This document shows, piece after piece, positions 1 through 6,664 of a stretch of 6,664 nt of DNA. Below the pieces are notes generated by a model. The model was not told where the DNA came from. It made no database searches and worked only from the letters and a program-made list of their open reading frames with translations. Position numbers and translations under genes: made by a program. The stretch comes from an uncultured Eubacterium sp. (GTDB lineage Bacteria > Bacillota_A > Clostridia > Lachnospirales > Lachnospiraceae): contig CAQBGY010000180.1 in the NCBI GenBank assembly GCA_948759685.1, forward strand, positions 1 to 6,664. Reading direction: 5' to 3'. Numbering within the stretch: the stretch's first letter is position 1; each line of letters begins with the position of its first letter.

Positions 1-126
1 TTGTTGTTCGGGTATAATATCCCAATATCATACACAAAGGTAAGGATAAAACCGGATATTTTGTTAAAATCAGCCCATTGATTTGACTATTATGTGTTTG
101 TATTCTATTTAAAATGATAAAATACC

Positions 127-134
127 TATTTTTG
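127..134 (+). promoter_or_regulatory. Candidate Bacteroidota-type -7 box (TATTTTTG)
   Basis: TATTTTTG matches the Bacteroidota primary sigma factor -7 consensus TAnnTTTG exactly. The nearest upstream TTTG (97-100) is 26 bases away, longer than the roughly 20-base spacing usual for the -33 element, so only half of the promoter fits. If used, transcription would start near base 140 and leave a leader of about 155 bases. In sequence this AT-rich, a single 8-base match with six fixed positions can occur by chance. Confidence 0.25.
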
Positions 135-162
135 TAATTAAGAAATTCTCTTTGCATGAAAC

Positions 163-168
163 TATAAT
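163..168 (+). promoter_or_regulatory. Candidate sigma70-type -10 box (TATAAT)
   Basis: This is a perfect TATAAT hexamer. There is no TTGACA-like -35 at 16-18 bases upstream (the sequence there is A-rich) and no TG extended -10. A transcript from it would start near base 175, inside the inverted repeat at 173-195, which is the typical place for an operator. It is an alternative to the TATTTTTG box at 127-134. Which is used depends on the host, and both are weak calls. Confidence 0.2.
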
Positions 169-172
169 GTTA

Positions 173-195
173 CATGTGTTAGATTCTAATATGTG
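173..195. repeat. Imperfect inverted repeat centred on TTAGATTCTAA
   Basis: The core TTAGA-T-TCTAA (179-189) is a perfect palindrome around a single central base. Outward from the core, positions 177/191, 174/194 and 173/195 also pair, and the mismatches between them are all G-T wobbles. An RNA copy could therefore fold into a stem of about 10 pairs with a three-base loop. It is not GC-rich and has no T-run after it, so it does not look like an intrinsic terminator. Its position just after the TATAAT at 163-168 would suit an operator or a leader hairpin, but chance is a real possibility in such AT-rich DNA. Confidence 0.3.
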
Positions 196-297
196 AATGA
201 TAGATAATGTCTTATATCTGATTTAATTTTTAATTGAAATATTTGAGATCAGAGTGACTAACAAAATTGTAAAGTTATACTAAAAGATAAATTGCTT

Positions 298-3200
298 ATG
301 ACAACATATAATAATCCATCAGTTGGTGATATTATTCGCGTAAAAATTACCAGTATAAAACCAGATCTCGGAGCATTTGCAAAAATGCCCAATGGAGTTG
401 ACGGTTTGATAAGACTTCATGATATATCTTGGTCTAATCAGTCTGTGACTCTTTCTTCATTATCGGAAGGTGATGTTCTTGATGTAAAAGTTATCAAAGA
501 ATTACCAGATGGAAAGTTGAATCTAAGCCGAAAAAATCTTCTACCCAATCCAAGAACAGTTGAAAAAGGTACCATATACAAGGTTATTATAAAATCTGTT
601 GAAAGTTTCGGTCTTATTGTAAACTTAGGAGACAGCACGGCACTTGTTCATGTAAGTGAACTCCCAACAATAGAATACAAAGAAGGTGAAGAAATTACTT
701 GTGTTGTAATTGACAACAATTACGACCCAGAGAAGCATCGAAACAAAATTTCGATGAGTGTGTTGGCTTTACATGATTATTTTGCAAAAGTACATAGTGA
801 GAATGAACGGGTAAAATGTTTATTTAAGGGTATCATTAAAAATGAAAATTCCACATCTGCTCTTATTGAAGCAGATGGATTGATAAAGGTAATTGTACCT
901 TTAAAACGTTTTGTTGAACCTTATAAAACCAGACTATTGAACAATGAAATAGAGACTGATGAAGAACTTGAATTTGTTTTCATTAAATATAATGAAAAGT
1001 TAAAAGATGTTGTCTTGGATATGCGTCCAATCGAGGCCGAGGAAAAGAAAGCTAGAGTTGATTGGTTACGTTCTCAACTAAATAAGGGCGATATCATTGA
1101 TGCTATTGTTAAGAATATAAACAATAAATTTGCTACTATAGACATTGGTAATACCGGAATCTTAGGCAGTATATATAGGGATGAACTGTCACCAAATAAA
1201 GTTATTCGTGCTAGTGATGAAGTTTTTCCAGGAGAACATGTCCGTGTTGCATATATGGGAGAAGACAATGGCCAGCTGATTTTTAGTAGAAAGTTTTTTG
1301 TTGAAGATAAATACGAAGAGAGCCTTTACGAACTTAGTCTTACAGATTTACTGGCTACTATGGGATTAACAACCAATCGTTTTATTGGCAAAGTTATAGA
1401 GATTAATTCCAAGTATTTTTTCACAAATTTAATGTCTACAGGAGATGTTAAAGAAGAAAACAATGGCAAATTACTAGTAGATCCAATTAATGGGAAGTGT
1501 CTCATTGCCATCGTTGATAACCGATTGCGTAATTTTTTTGTTTCTGGTAATTATTATGAGATAGAGATTGACATGCCACGCAAAGAATACCGCATGGAAC
1601 AAGGTTCTCCTTATATGTTTTGTGTATCATCAAATAAAATTAAAGAAGCAGAAAATCCATATAAAGAGTCTGTTTCCCTTTCTTTTAAGCAACATACAAG
1701 TCCAAACACTAATACAAGTGTAGCTAACTTGCTTGAAGAAGTAGGTCAGAACCTCTATACTAGTAAAAAGAGAATGTTTTTTGAACTTCTTCAAAATGCC
1801 GATGATGCTGCCCCAGAGAATGGCGTTAAAGTAAAGTTACAACTTAGCGATAATTATTTTGTTGTAACACACGATGGATTTGCATTTAATAAACATGACT
1901 TTGAATCAATTACATCTGCTGCAAAAAGCACAAAGAGTGCAAGCAGTAAGAAAACAGGCTATAAAGGTATTGGGTTCAAGTCAGTATTCACAAATTCTGA
2001 GTCTGTATTAATTAAAAGTGCTGGCTACAATTTTTCTTTCGATAAAAATTTACCAATCTATAATGATTTCAAAGCCTTTTACTACCATGTTAACGATATT
2101 GAGAATGATGTGGAAAAACAGAAAGAATTTCTTCACAAATATCTAAAATTCTTTAGGGAATTCAAAGGTGTAAAGGATATTCCTTGGCAGTTATTACCGA
2201 TATGGTATAAATCATTAAAAATTGATCCATATGATTCCATTTTCAATCAAAAAGAAAATGTTGCTATTGCATTAAAAATGGATGAAGAAACACTTTCTGA
2301 ATATCATGAGGCGATTAAAGAAGTGTTTTCTGAACCACGATTTATGTTATTTCTCAGAAACACTAATCGAGTGCAATTGATAGATAAGGATAAATGTCTT
2401 ACTATTCAAAAGAAAATAGATAGAAAGAATAACATAGTTTCGCTTGTAAACTCTTTCAATGAAGATCGTTTATCTGAAGATTTTTGTATTTATTCGTCAG
2501 ATAATCTTTTAGTGAATGACGATGAATTCAAAAAGGCAGGCATTCAAATCAGAAGAAAAGAAAGAACTAATAATAGGGGTGAAAAAGAAAACTACTTTAT
2601 TAAACTTGATCAAGATGGTAATGAATTAACAGAAGTTGCAGGTATTCCAGACCGTATTGCATCGGCTAAAGAAACAACTATCTCATTTGCTATCAAGCTT
2701 GACGAAGATGGACTTGTTACGCCAATCGGTGAAGATGATCTCTCATTATATGCTTATCTTCCTATGAATGAGCACAGATTCAAATTCCCATTTTATTTGA
2801 ATGCTGATTTTATTCCCAAGTCTGATAGAGAAGGAATTCAAAGCGACAATCCATGGAATTTCTTCTTGTTCTATATGATTGGAAAGCAAATTGTAAGTAT
2901 GGTTTCAAGCTATGCTTCTGAACTCAATGTAAATTATCTTAATTTACTTCCAACAAAAGAACTCACCTATTTTAGTCAGGATACAGCAACACTAGTCGAT
3001 TCGTTTAATCGTGGATATAAGGATGCTTTAACAAATAAAGCATTTATACTTAATGATAATAATGATATCGTAGGGCCAGATAATATTATATTTGATGCTT
3101 CTGGACTATCTTCTGCAATTGGTGCATCTGATTTCTATAAGCTAATAGGTACAACCAAACATTTACCTCATGAATCTATTGATTCAAGTTCATTGTCAAA

Positions 3201-5886
3201 AGAAATATTTGGAATAGAAAAGATTACTACAGAAACTGTTATCACAATTCTATTAAATAATATTGATACCCTTAAAAAATGGATTATTGATTCTTGTGAT
3301 GATAAGTTACGTACATCTTTCTATGAATGGTTGGCAAAAGAAGAAAAAGCGCATTCTCTAATTCCACTTGTTCCCACGTTTATGTTTGGGAAAGAGTGGA
3401 AAACAACAAATGAAGTTAAGTTAGAAGATAAACTCTTGTTTTCAACAGAGAAGATTTCAACCATAAAGTCAGTATTATCAAAACTTGGTTTTAAATGTTC
3501 TAATCATTCTGTTGAAGAACACCCATTATCATTGTTTATTGTTAGCCAAGATGAAAAAGCAATTTTTGAAAAAATAGAGGAAGAATCCTTAGATTCTCTC
3601 ACATTTAATGAGAGATTGCATTTATTTGTGAATATTGCAAAATTTAAAAATATTGGGGTTGAAACATTAAAAAAATGGAAAATCTTTAAAAATCAGAATG
3701 GTAAATATAGTCCATTATCTTCAATGTTTGCGTATAATTCCAATTGTCCGGTTTGGCTATATGATTATATGTTAAAGCAAGAAGAAAATAACAGCTTAAT
3801 TACTAGATACCTTGTTGCATCAACAGATATTTATTCAAGCATTATTGAACCATATATTGATGACTTGATAAGTATTACAGATATTTCAGATATTCATAAA
3901 ATATTCTTGTCATATTGGAGACCCGGATTTACGATAACATTGTTTTCAAAAAGCAATATACCTACAATAAGTTTACTTCGCATTGTAGAGCAATCTGATA
4001 CTAATACTCAGGTAGCATATGCAAAGAGCATAAAAGCTATGCCACTTTTAAGTACGTTGGAATATGACAAAAAATCTTTCGAATATAGATGGATGAAGAT
4101 GGCATTATCCAACGATACGGCTGTTTCTCATGCACGCTCAATAATAACAATTAATGGTAAGAGTTTGTCAGAATATAATCTTAAAGATGATTTTTCAATA
4201 AACATAGGTGTAAAACTCTATACATTCTCGCTTTCGAAAATACTACCAGCATATTCATCATCTTCTATACTTAGCAATGTAAGTTCAAAGTTTTCAAGTA
4301 TAGATGGATTCGAAAAGATATTTGCTCGAAGGGAAGTTAACCTTACTGATGTTCGAAATCAGTTATATAAAGAACTAACTGCATCAACTCAACTAATCAC
4401 TGCAGAACAATTCTGTTTTCTTATTGTGTATAGAAAGTTTTGTGGTTACAATTATTTCGATAATATGCTAAAATCATGCATTCGTGCTAATGATCAGAAT
4501 CTTTTCATTAAAATACTTGACAAGAGTATGGCACTAGATATTGCAGATATATTAAGTCCTGTTATTACAAATGGAGGAGTTCAATATCCTTTTGATAAAT
4601 TAGTTGGAACATATTTCGATAGTAATGAATTCACTTTACCAATAGAACAAGTGCCTTCGTTTATTGAGAACTGGGCTAATACGTTTGAAAAAAAACAATT
4701 CTTGATTCAACTTGGGTTGCATGACAAAGAAAGTAAAGAGATACTGCGGAGAAAATCATTTAAAGAGAATAAATTAGAGAATATATGGAATCTTAATGAT
4801 GCTAACATAATAAGATCTTTCTTTAATTGGGTAGCTAACTCATTCCAACTTCCGATAGAATCAGAAAGCCAAGTAAATATATTGTCAAATCTATACAAAA
4901 CTTTACGTCTAACTGGTTCATATTATGAAGATGATTTCTGTAAAGCAGCAGAATGGTCAAATCAATTGTATTTAGATTGGAAACAGAATTCAAGAATGTC
5001 AATATACATAATTGAGGGAGAACTTCCGTATAGAGGCATTTATAATAATACTTACTTATTTAAAGGTTATGCGGGTGAATATACATATTTTGCAAACACT
5101 AGACATATCTATATATCAGCGAATAGAGAACCAGCATCTTCTCTAGCGGATATATACTCCAATACTACATTATTAAAATGTCCTTTTTCTAAAGAGGATT
5201 GGAATATGATATTTCTCGTATCAGCGGATATTGTTCAAGAAAAGGATAAACGCATAGCAGAACTTGAGCGAATGCTTGAAGAAACAAAAAGTAAAAAAAG
5301 AATAGACGGTGACTATTATGAGGATGAAGAAAGTTACGGCAATGTTTCCGACCGGGATAATCTTGACAAAGAATCTCGTATAGAGATGAATTTGGAAGCA
5401 CGTAATGCTGCAAAAGATTACCTTGATTCATTAGAGGATTATGATTGCTCAGGATGGGATCCTAATTTGGGGAATGGTTTGGTTAAAGGTATTATTAAAT
5501 TTAAAGGGAAATTAATAACCGTAGTCGTAACCAGTTCTATAGGACGAAAGCTATACCTTCATCCTAGATTATTCTCAGAATTAATGATAGGTCCAGATAA
5601 TTTGCTACTCAATTATGGCTATGATAGAAGGATACATCGTATAAGTTTTAATGATACTTTTAAAGACAATAAGGATGTCAACCTTATATTTGACACGGAT
5701 ATCATAACTCCTAAAGAATTTGCATATCTAGCTAATAGATATATGTACTCAAAAAAGACATGCTTCGTTATAGAAAATATAACATATTCTATTTCAGACC
5801 AAATAAATGGTTTTGGACTTGACGAAAAGATGTCAGTTTCTGATGTTTATACAAATATTGATACAGATGAATTGTTTGACTTTTAG
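298..5886 (+). CDS. Giant S1-domain / sacsin-NO VEIN-type GHKL ATPase protein
   Basis: This is a 1862-residue protein, probably cytoplasmic: I see no signal peptide or membrane segment. Domains in order are S1/OB-type RNA-binding repeats (about 8-463), a GHKL ATPase domain of sacsin/NO VEIN type (about 470-857), a long poorly recognisable alpha/beta region (about 860-1640), a coiled coil (about 1644-1669), an acidic linker (about 1671-1690) and a NO VEIN C-terminal-like domain (about 1695-1830). ATP-site residues visible are E496 and N500 in the N-box, H525-D526-G527 in the G1 position and the G554-x-x-G557-x-G559 loop. I chose ATG at 298. A TTG two codons upstream (292) is in frame, but neither has a Shine-Dalgarno sequence and ATG is the better codon. 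The helicase gene follows after 12 bases, so the two are surely co-transcribed. By analogy the family consists of large ATP-driven chaperone-like or sensor ATPases. The role here, possibly anti-phage defence with RNA recognition, is inferred. I do not know an assigned gene name. Confidence 0.93.
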   Translation: MTTYNNPSVGDIIRVKITSIKPDLGAFAKMPNGVDGLIRLHDISWSNQSVTLSSLSEGDVLDVKVIKELPDGKLNLSRKNLLPNPRTVEKGTIYKVIIKSVESFGLIVNLGDSTALVHVSELPTIEYKEGEEITCVVIDNNYDPEKHRNKISMSVLALHDYFAKVHSENERVKCLFKGIIKNENSTSALIEADGLIKVIVPLKRFVEPYKTRLLNNEIETDEELEFVFIKYNEKLKDVVLDMRPIEAEEKKARVDWLRSQLNKGDIIDAIVKNINNKFATIDIGNTGILGSIYRDELSPNKVIRASDEVFPGEHVRVAYMGEDNGQLIFSRKFFVEDKYEESLYELSLTDLLATMGLTTNRFIGKVIEINSKYFFTNLMSTGDVKEENNGKLLVDPINGKCLIAIVDNRLRNFFVSGNYYEIEIDMPRKEYRMEQGSPYMFCVSSNKIKEAENPYKESVSLSFKQHTSPNTNTSVANLLEEVGQNLYTSKKRMFFELLQNADDAAPENGVKVKLQLSDNYFVVTHDGFAFNKHDFESITSAAKSTKSASSKKTGYKGIGFKSVFTNSESVLIKSAGYNFSFDKNLPIYNDFKAFYYHVNDIENDVEKQKEFLHKYLKFFREFKGVKDIPWQLLPIWYKSLKIDPYDSIFNQKENVAIALKMDEETLSEYHEAIKEVFSEPRFMLFLRNTNRVQLIDKDKCLTIQKKIDRKNNIVSLVNSFNEDRLSEDFCIYSSDNLLVNDDEFKKAGIQIRRKERTNNRGEKENYFIKLDQDGNELTEVAGIPDRIASAKETTISFAIKLDEDGLVTPIGEDDLSLYAYLPMNEHRFKFPFYLNADFIPKSDREGIQSDNPWNFFLFYMIGKQIVSMVSSYASELNVNYLNLLPTKELTYFSQDTATLVDSFNRGYKDALTNKAFILNDNNDIVGPDNIIFDASGLSSAIGASDFYKLIGTTKHLPHESIDSSSLSKEIFGIEKITTETVITILLNNIDTLKKWIIDSCDDKLRTSFYEWLAKEEKAHSLIPLVPTFMFGKEWKTTNEVKLEDKLLFSTEKISTIKSVLSKLGFKCSNHSVEEHPLSLFIVSQDEKAIFEKIEEESLDSLTFNERLHLFVNIAKFKNIGVETLKKWKIFKNQNGKYSPLSSMFAYNSNCPVWLYDYMLKQEENNSLITRYLVASTDIYSSIIEPYIDDLISITDISDIHKIFLSYWRPGFTITLFSKSNIPTISLLRIVEQSDTNTQVAYAKSIKAMPLLSTLEYDKKSFEYRWMKMALSNDTAVSHARSIITINGKSLSEYNLKDDFSINIGVKLYTFSLSKILPAYSSSSILSNVSSKFSSIDGFEKIFARREVNLTDVRNQLYKELTASTQLITAEQFCFLIVYRKFCGYNYFDNMLKSCIRANDQNLFIKILDKSMALDIADILSPVITNGGVQYPFDKLVGTYFDSNEFTLPIEQVPSFIENWANTFEKKQFLIQLGLHDKESKEILRRKSFKENKLENIWNLNDANIIRSFFNWVANSFQLPIESESQVNILSNLYKTLRLTGSYYEDDFCKAAEWSNQLYLDWKQNSRMSIYIIEGELPYRGIYNNTYLFKGYAGEYTYFANTRHIYISANREPASSLADIYSNTTLLKCPFSKEDWNMIFLVSADIVQEKDKRIAELERMLEETKSKKRIDGDYYEDEESYGNVSDRDNLDKESRIEMNLEARNAAKDYLDSLEDYDCSGWDPNLGNGLVKGIIKFKGKLITVVVTSSIGRKLYLHPRLFSELMIGPDNLLLNYGYDRRIHRISFNDTFKDNKDVNLIFDTDIITPKEFAYLANRYMYSKKTCFVIENITYSISDQINGFGLDEKMSVSDVYTNIDTDELFDF
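319..1686 (+). other. Array of S1-type (OB-fold) domains in the giant protein
   Basis: Repeat 1 (residues 8-78) is a textbook S1 domain: GDIIRVKI at its start, GAFAKM then GVDGLIRLHDISW in the middle, and EGDVLDVKVI...GKLNLSRK at the end. Repeat 2 (88-155) is also clear, with FGLIVNL, ALVHVSEL and KISMSV. Repeat 3 (about 168-241) is degenerate. Repeat 4 (about 262-331) is fair, with KGDIIDAIVKNI, FATIDIG and a final GQLIFSRK. The stretch 355-463 begins FIGKVIEI and ends SVSLSF, and reads as a fifth, strongly diverged or insertion-bearing OB-like unit. S1 domains in ribosomal protein S1, PNPase and RNase E bind single-stranded RNA. RNA as the ligand here is inferred from that. Confidence 0.8.
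1705..2868 (+). other. GHKL (HSP90-like) ATPase domain, sacsin/NO VEIN type
   Basis: The order of motifs is that of the GHKL fold. The N-box FFELLQNADDA lies at residues 494-504, with the general-base glutamate E496 and Mg-coordinating N500. The adenine-pocket motif THDGFAF (524-530) has the H-[DN]-G form typical of sacsin-like proteins rather than the full DxGxG. The lid SAAKSTK (540-546) leads into the glycine loop GYKGIGFKSVF (554-564). Further on, LYAYLPM (817-823) and FYLNADFIPKSDREGI...DNPWN (832-854) match the conserved post-ATPase block of the NO VEIN/sacsin family. All the residues expected for ATP binding are present, so the domain is likely to be active. Confidence 0.88.
5380..5787 (+). 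other. C-terminal NO VEIN / DUF3883-like domain, catalytic pattern absent
   Basis: The domain covers residues about 1695-1830. It starts with the helix IEMNLEARNAAKDYL, like the N-E-A-R-x-x-x-x-Y-L helix that opens these domains. It continues through CSGWDPN (1717-1723), the strand LITVVVTSS (1739-1747) and the block LYLHPRLFSELM. In PD-(D/E)XK-like DUF3883 domains the middle strand normally carries E-x-K, but here it reads V-V-V-T-S, so nuclease activity is not expected. It is more likely a structural or partner- or nucleic-acid-binding module. The family assignment rests on pattern resemblance only and is moderate. Confidence 0.5.
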
Positions 5887-5898
5887 AATAAAAATATA

Positions 5899-6664
5899 AT
5901 GTATTATACAAGAGAGCAACATAAGAGATTTCTTGATAAAGAACTTGTAGCAATAAGTGAAGAATATCTAAAGAAACTCAATTCTAAAGCAATTGCATTA
6001 TTAACAGATAATGAAGTGTATGTTACACAGTTTGTAAAGCTAGATTTACAAATGGCTGATTCCAATAATGCAGACCGTAACGTATTGGGATCTGGGCAAC
6101 TTATACTTCGTTTTAAGAAGGATAAAGGAATTCCACGCAAGAATGAATATTTTACTGCAGTCGTATTAGAAAAAGAAATGAGTATTCCAAGGTATTGGGG
6201 AGAAATCAGTTGGGGTAACTTGCGTCGTCACCAAGTCGAATTTTCGGAAGTACATTGTGTCTGGCAGGGTAAAACGGATGACAATGGTTTCCTACTGTGT
6301 GGTTTTACTGGATTGTCAATAGATATGGCTAAATTCCTAGAAAACAAAGAAGGATGTGTAATTGTCCTTGGCCCTCAAGAGCCACCAATGGATTATTATC
6401 AGAACCTTATTGATATCGTTAACAACAACGACACAAATATGGTAGCCAAGGACATTTTGGATTTTGATAAGAAGTTTATTGTATGGAATCCTATTCATAT
6501 TAATTCAAATAAAGAACAAGTTGAAGAGATAGTCAAGACGTTAGAATCCACTTCTCAACTGATATTTCAGGGCCCTCCAGGTACTGGGAAAACTTATCTT
6601 ATGGCTGAACTTGTTGCACATTTGCTGAGCCAAAATAGTAGTGTGCTTGTTACTGCCATGACTA
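5899..6664 (+). CDS. SF1 helicase, DNA2/NAM7(UPF1)-like, 5' part (runs off window)
   Basis: The reading frame is open from ATG at 5899 to the window edge, giving 255 codons plus one base with no stop, so the 3' end is missing. Residues 1-190 form an N-terminal extension with no motif I can name. It begins MYYTREQHKRFLDKEL and includes a beta-rich stretch around 67-160. Then come INSNKEQ (201-207, with Q207 in the Q-motif position), the strand LIFQ and a perfect Walker A GPPGTGKT (225-232), followed by VLVTAMT (249-255), the start of motif Ia. This spacing and the wording of the motifs are typical of AAA_11-type SF1 helicases such as DNA2, NAM7 and UPF1, which translocate on single-stranded DNA or RNA using ATP. 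Motif II, the 2A domain and any C-terminal nuclease lie outside the window. The start has no Shine-Dalgarno sequence but follows the upstream stop by only 12 bases, so it is co-transcribed and probably translationally coupled. It is likely the motor partner of the giant ATPase. Confidence 0.88.
   Translation, partial: MYYTREQHKRFLDKELVAISEEYLKKLNSKAIALLTDNEVYVTQFVKLDLQMADSNNADRNVLGSGQLILRFKKDKGIPRKNEYFTAVVLEKEMSIPRYWGEISWGNLRRHQVEFSEVHCVWQGKTDDNGFLLCGFTGLSIDMAKFLENKEGCVIVLGPQEPPMDYYQNLIDIVNNNDTNMVAKDILDFDKKFIVWNPIHINSNKEQVEEIVKTLESTSQLIFQGPPGTGKTYLMAELVAHLLSQNSSVLVTAMT

Larger units (their letters stand above)
1..297. other. Upstream non-coding region of the S1-GHKL gene
   Basis: This AT-rich stretch has no convincing complete gene on either strand. 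In frame 1 on the plus strand it is open from base 1 to a TGA at 79-81 (26 codons, ending ...ILLKSAH). This could be the last codons of an upstream gene, but an open run of that length is also expected by chance in one of three frames. The reading frame of the downstream gene is closed by a TAA at 259-261, so the gene cannot begin further upstream than that. The remainder holds weak promoter-like motifs and one imperfect inverted repeat, listed separately. I see no tRNA, CRISPR array or T-tailed GC-rich terminator here. Confidence 0.6.

Noticed and set aside
1..81. Possible tail of an upstream gene (26 open codons ending at TGA 79-81)
   Set aside because: It is too short to carry any recognisable motif, and an open run of this length in one of three frames is unremarkable. 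I mention it in the upstream-region entry but do not call it as a gene.
217..253. Six-base inverted repeat TCTGAT/ATCAGA with a 25-base loop before the start codon, considered as a terminator or riboswitch
   Set aside because: The stem is short and AT-rich, the loop is long and no T-run follows. It matches no riboswitch I know and is expected by chance.
438..1511. Small minus-strand open frames of 61-66 codons inside the S1-coding part
   Set aside because: They lie wholly opposite well-supported coding sequence with clear S1 motifs, have no recognisable protein features and are what AT-rich coding DNA yields by chance.
4688..4695. Run of eight A bases within the large gene, considered as a slippage or phase-variation site
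   Set aside because: The frame reads GAA AAA AAA CAA, which does not place the A-AAA-AAC slippery heptamer in register. Runs of 7-8 A or T also occur elsewhere in this AT-rich gene (for example 1533-1539 and 3669-3675), so it is not distinctive.
4707..5431. Minus-strand open frames of 63 and 80 codons opposite the 3' half of the large gene
   Set aside because: They are antisense to a continuous frame that extends into a recognisable C-terminal domain. There is no start signal, family motif or neighbour on that strand.
5904..6140. Minus-strand open frame of 78 codons opposite the helicase start
   Set aside because: The plus-strand frame here leads without a stop into a perfect Walker A motif, so the minus-strand frame is a shadow of it.

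Overview
The window is AT-rich and every gene I can support runs on the plus strand. It holds an upstream non-coding stretch (1-297), one very large gene (298-5886, 1862 residues) and the 5' part of a second gene (5899 to the window edge, 255 residues seen). Neither start codon has a recognisable Shine-Dalgarno sequence, and both are preceded by A/T-rich leader. There is also one match to the Bacteroidota -7 promoter consensus (TAnnTTTG). Together these suggest a Bacteroidota host, but this is an inference from weak signals and an AT-rich member of another phylum is not excluded.

The large gene encodes an unusual multidomain protein. The N-terminal ~460 residues are a string of S1-type (OB-fold, RNA-binding) domains: two clear, one fair and two degenerate. 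They are followed by a GHKL (HSP90-like) ATPase domain of the sacsin / NO VEIN type, with the N-box ELLQNADDA, the G2 loop GYKGIGFKSVF and the downstream signature NADFIPKSDREGI...NPWN. After that comes a long (~800 residue) central region with recurring short strand-turn-strand modules, then a short coiled coil, an acidic linker, and a C-terminal domain that resembles the NO VEIN C-terminal / DUF3883 (PD-(D/E)XK-like) fold but lacks the catalytic E-x-K pattern.

The second gene begins 12 bases after the first stop, in the same reading frame. It encodes a superfamily 1 helicase of the DNA2/NAM7(UPF1)-like type: a ~190-residue N-terminal extension, a Q-motif glutamine, a perfect Walker A (GPPGTGKT) and the beginning of motif Ia (VLVTAMT). 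The rest lies beyond the window.

The pair reads as a tightly coupled two-gene (or longer) unit: a giant S1-GHKL ATPase plus an SF1 helicase. Very large sacsin/NO VEIN-type ATPases next to SF1 helicases are the kind of architecture found in accessory and anti-phage defence regions, so the best working hypothesis is a nucleic-acid-sensing, probably RNA-sensing, defence or surveillance system. That function is inferred. What the sequence shows directly is the domain composition, the motif conservation and the gene coupling.
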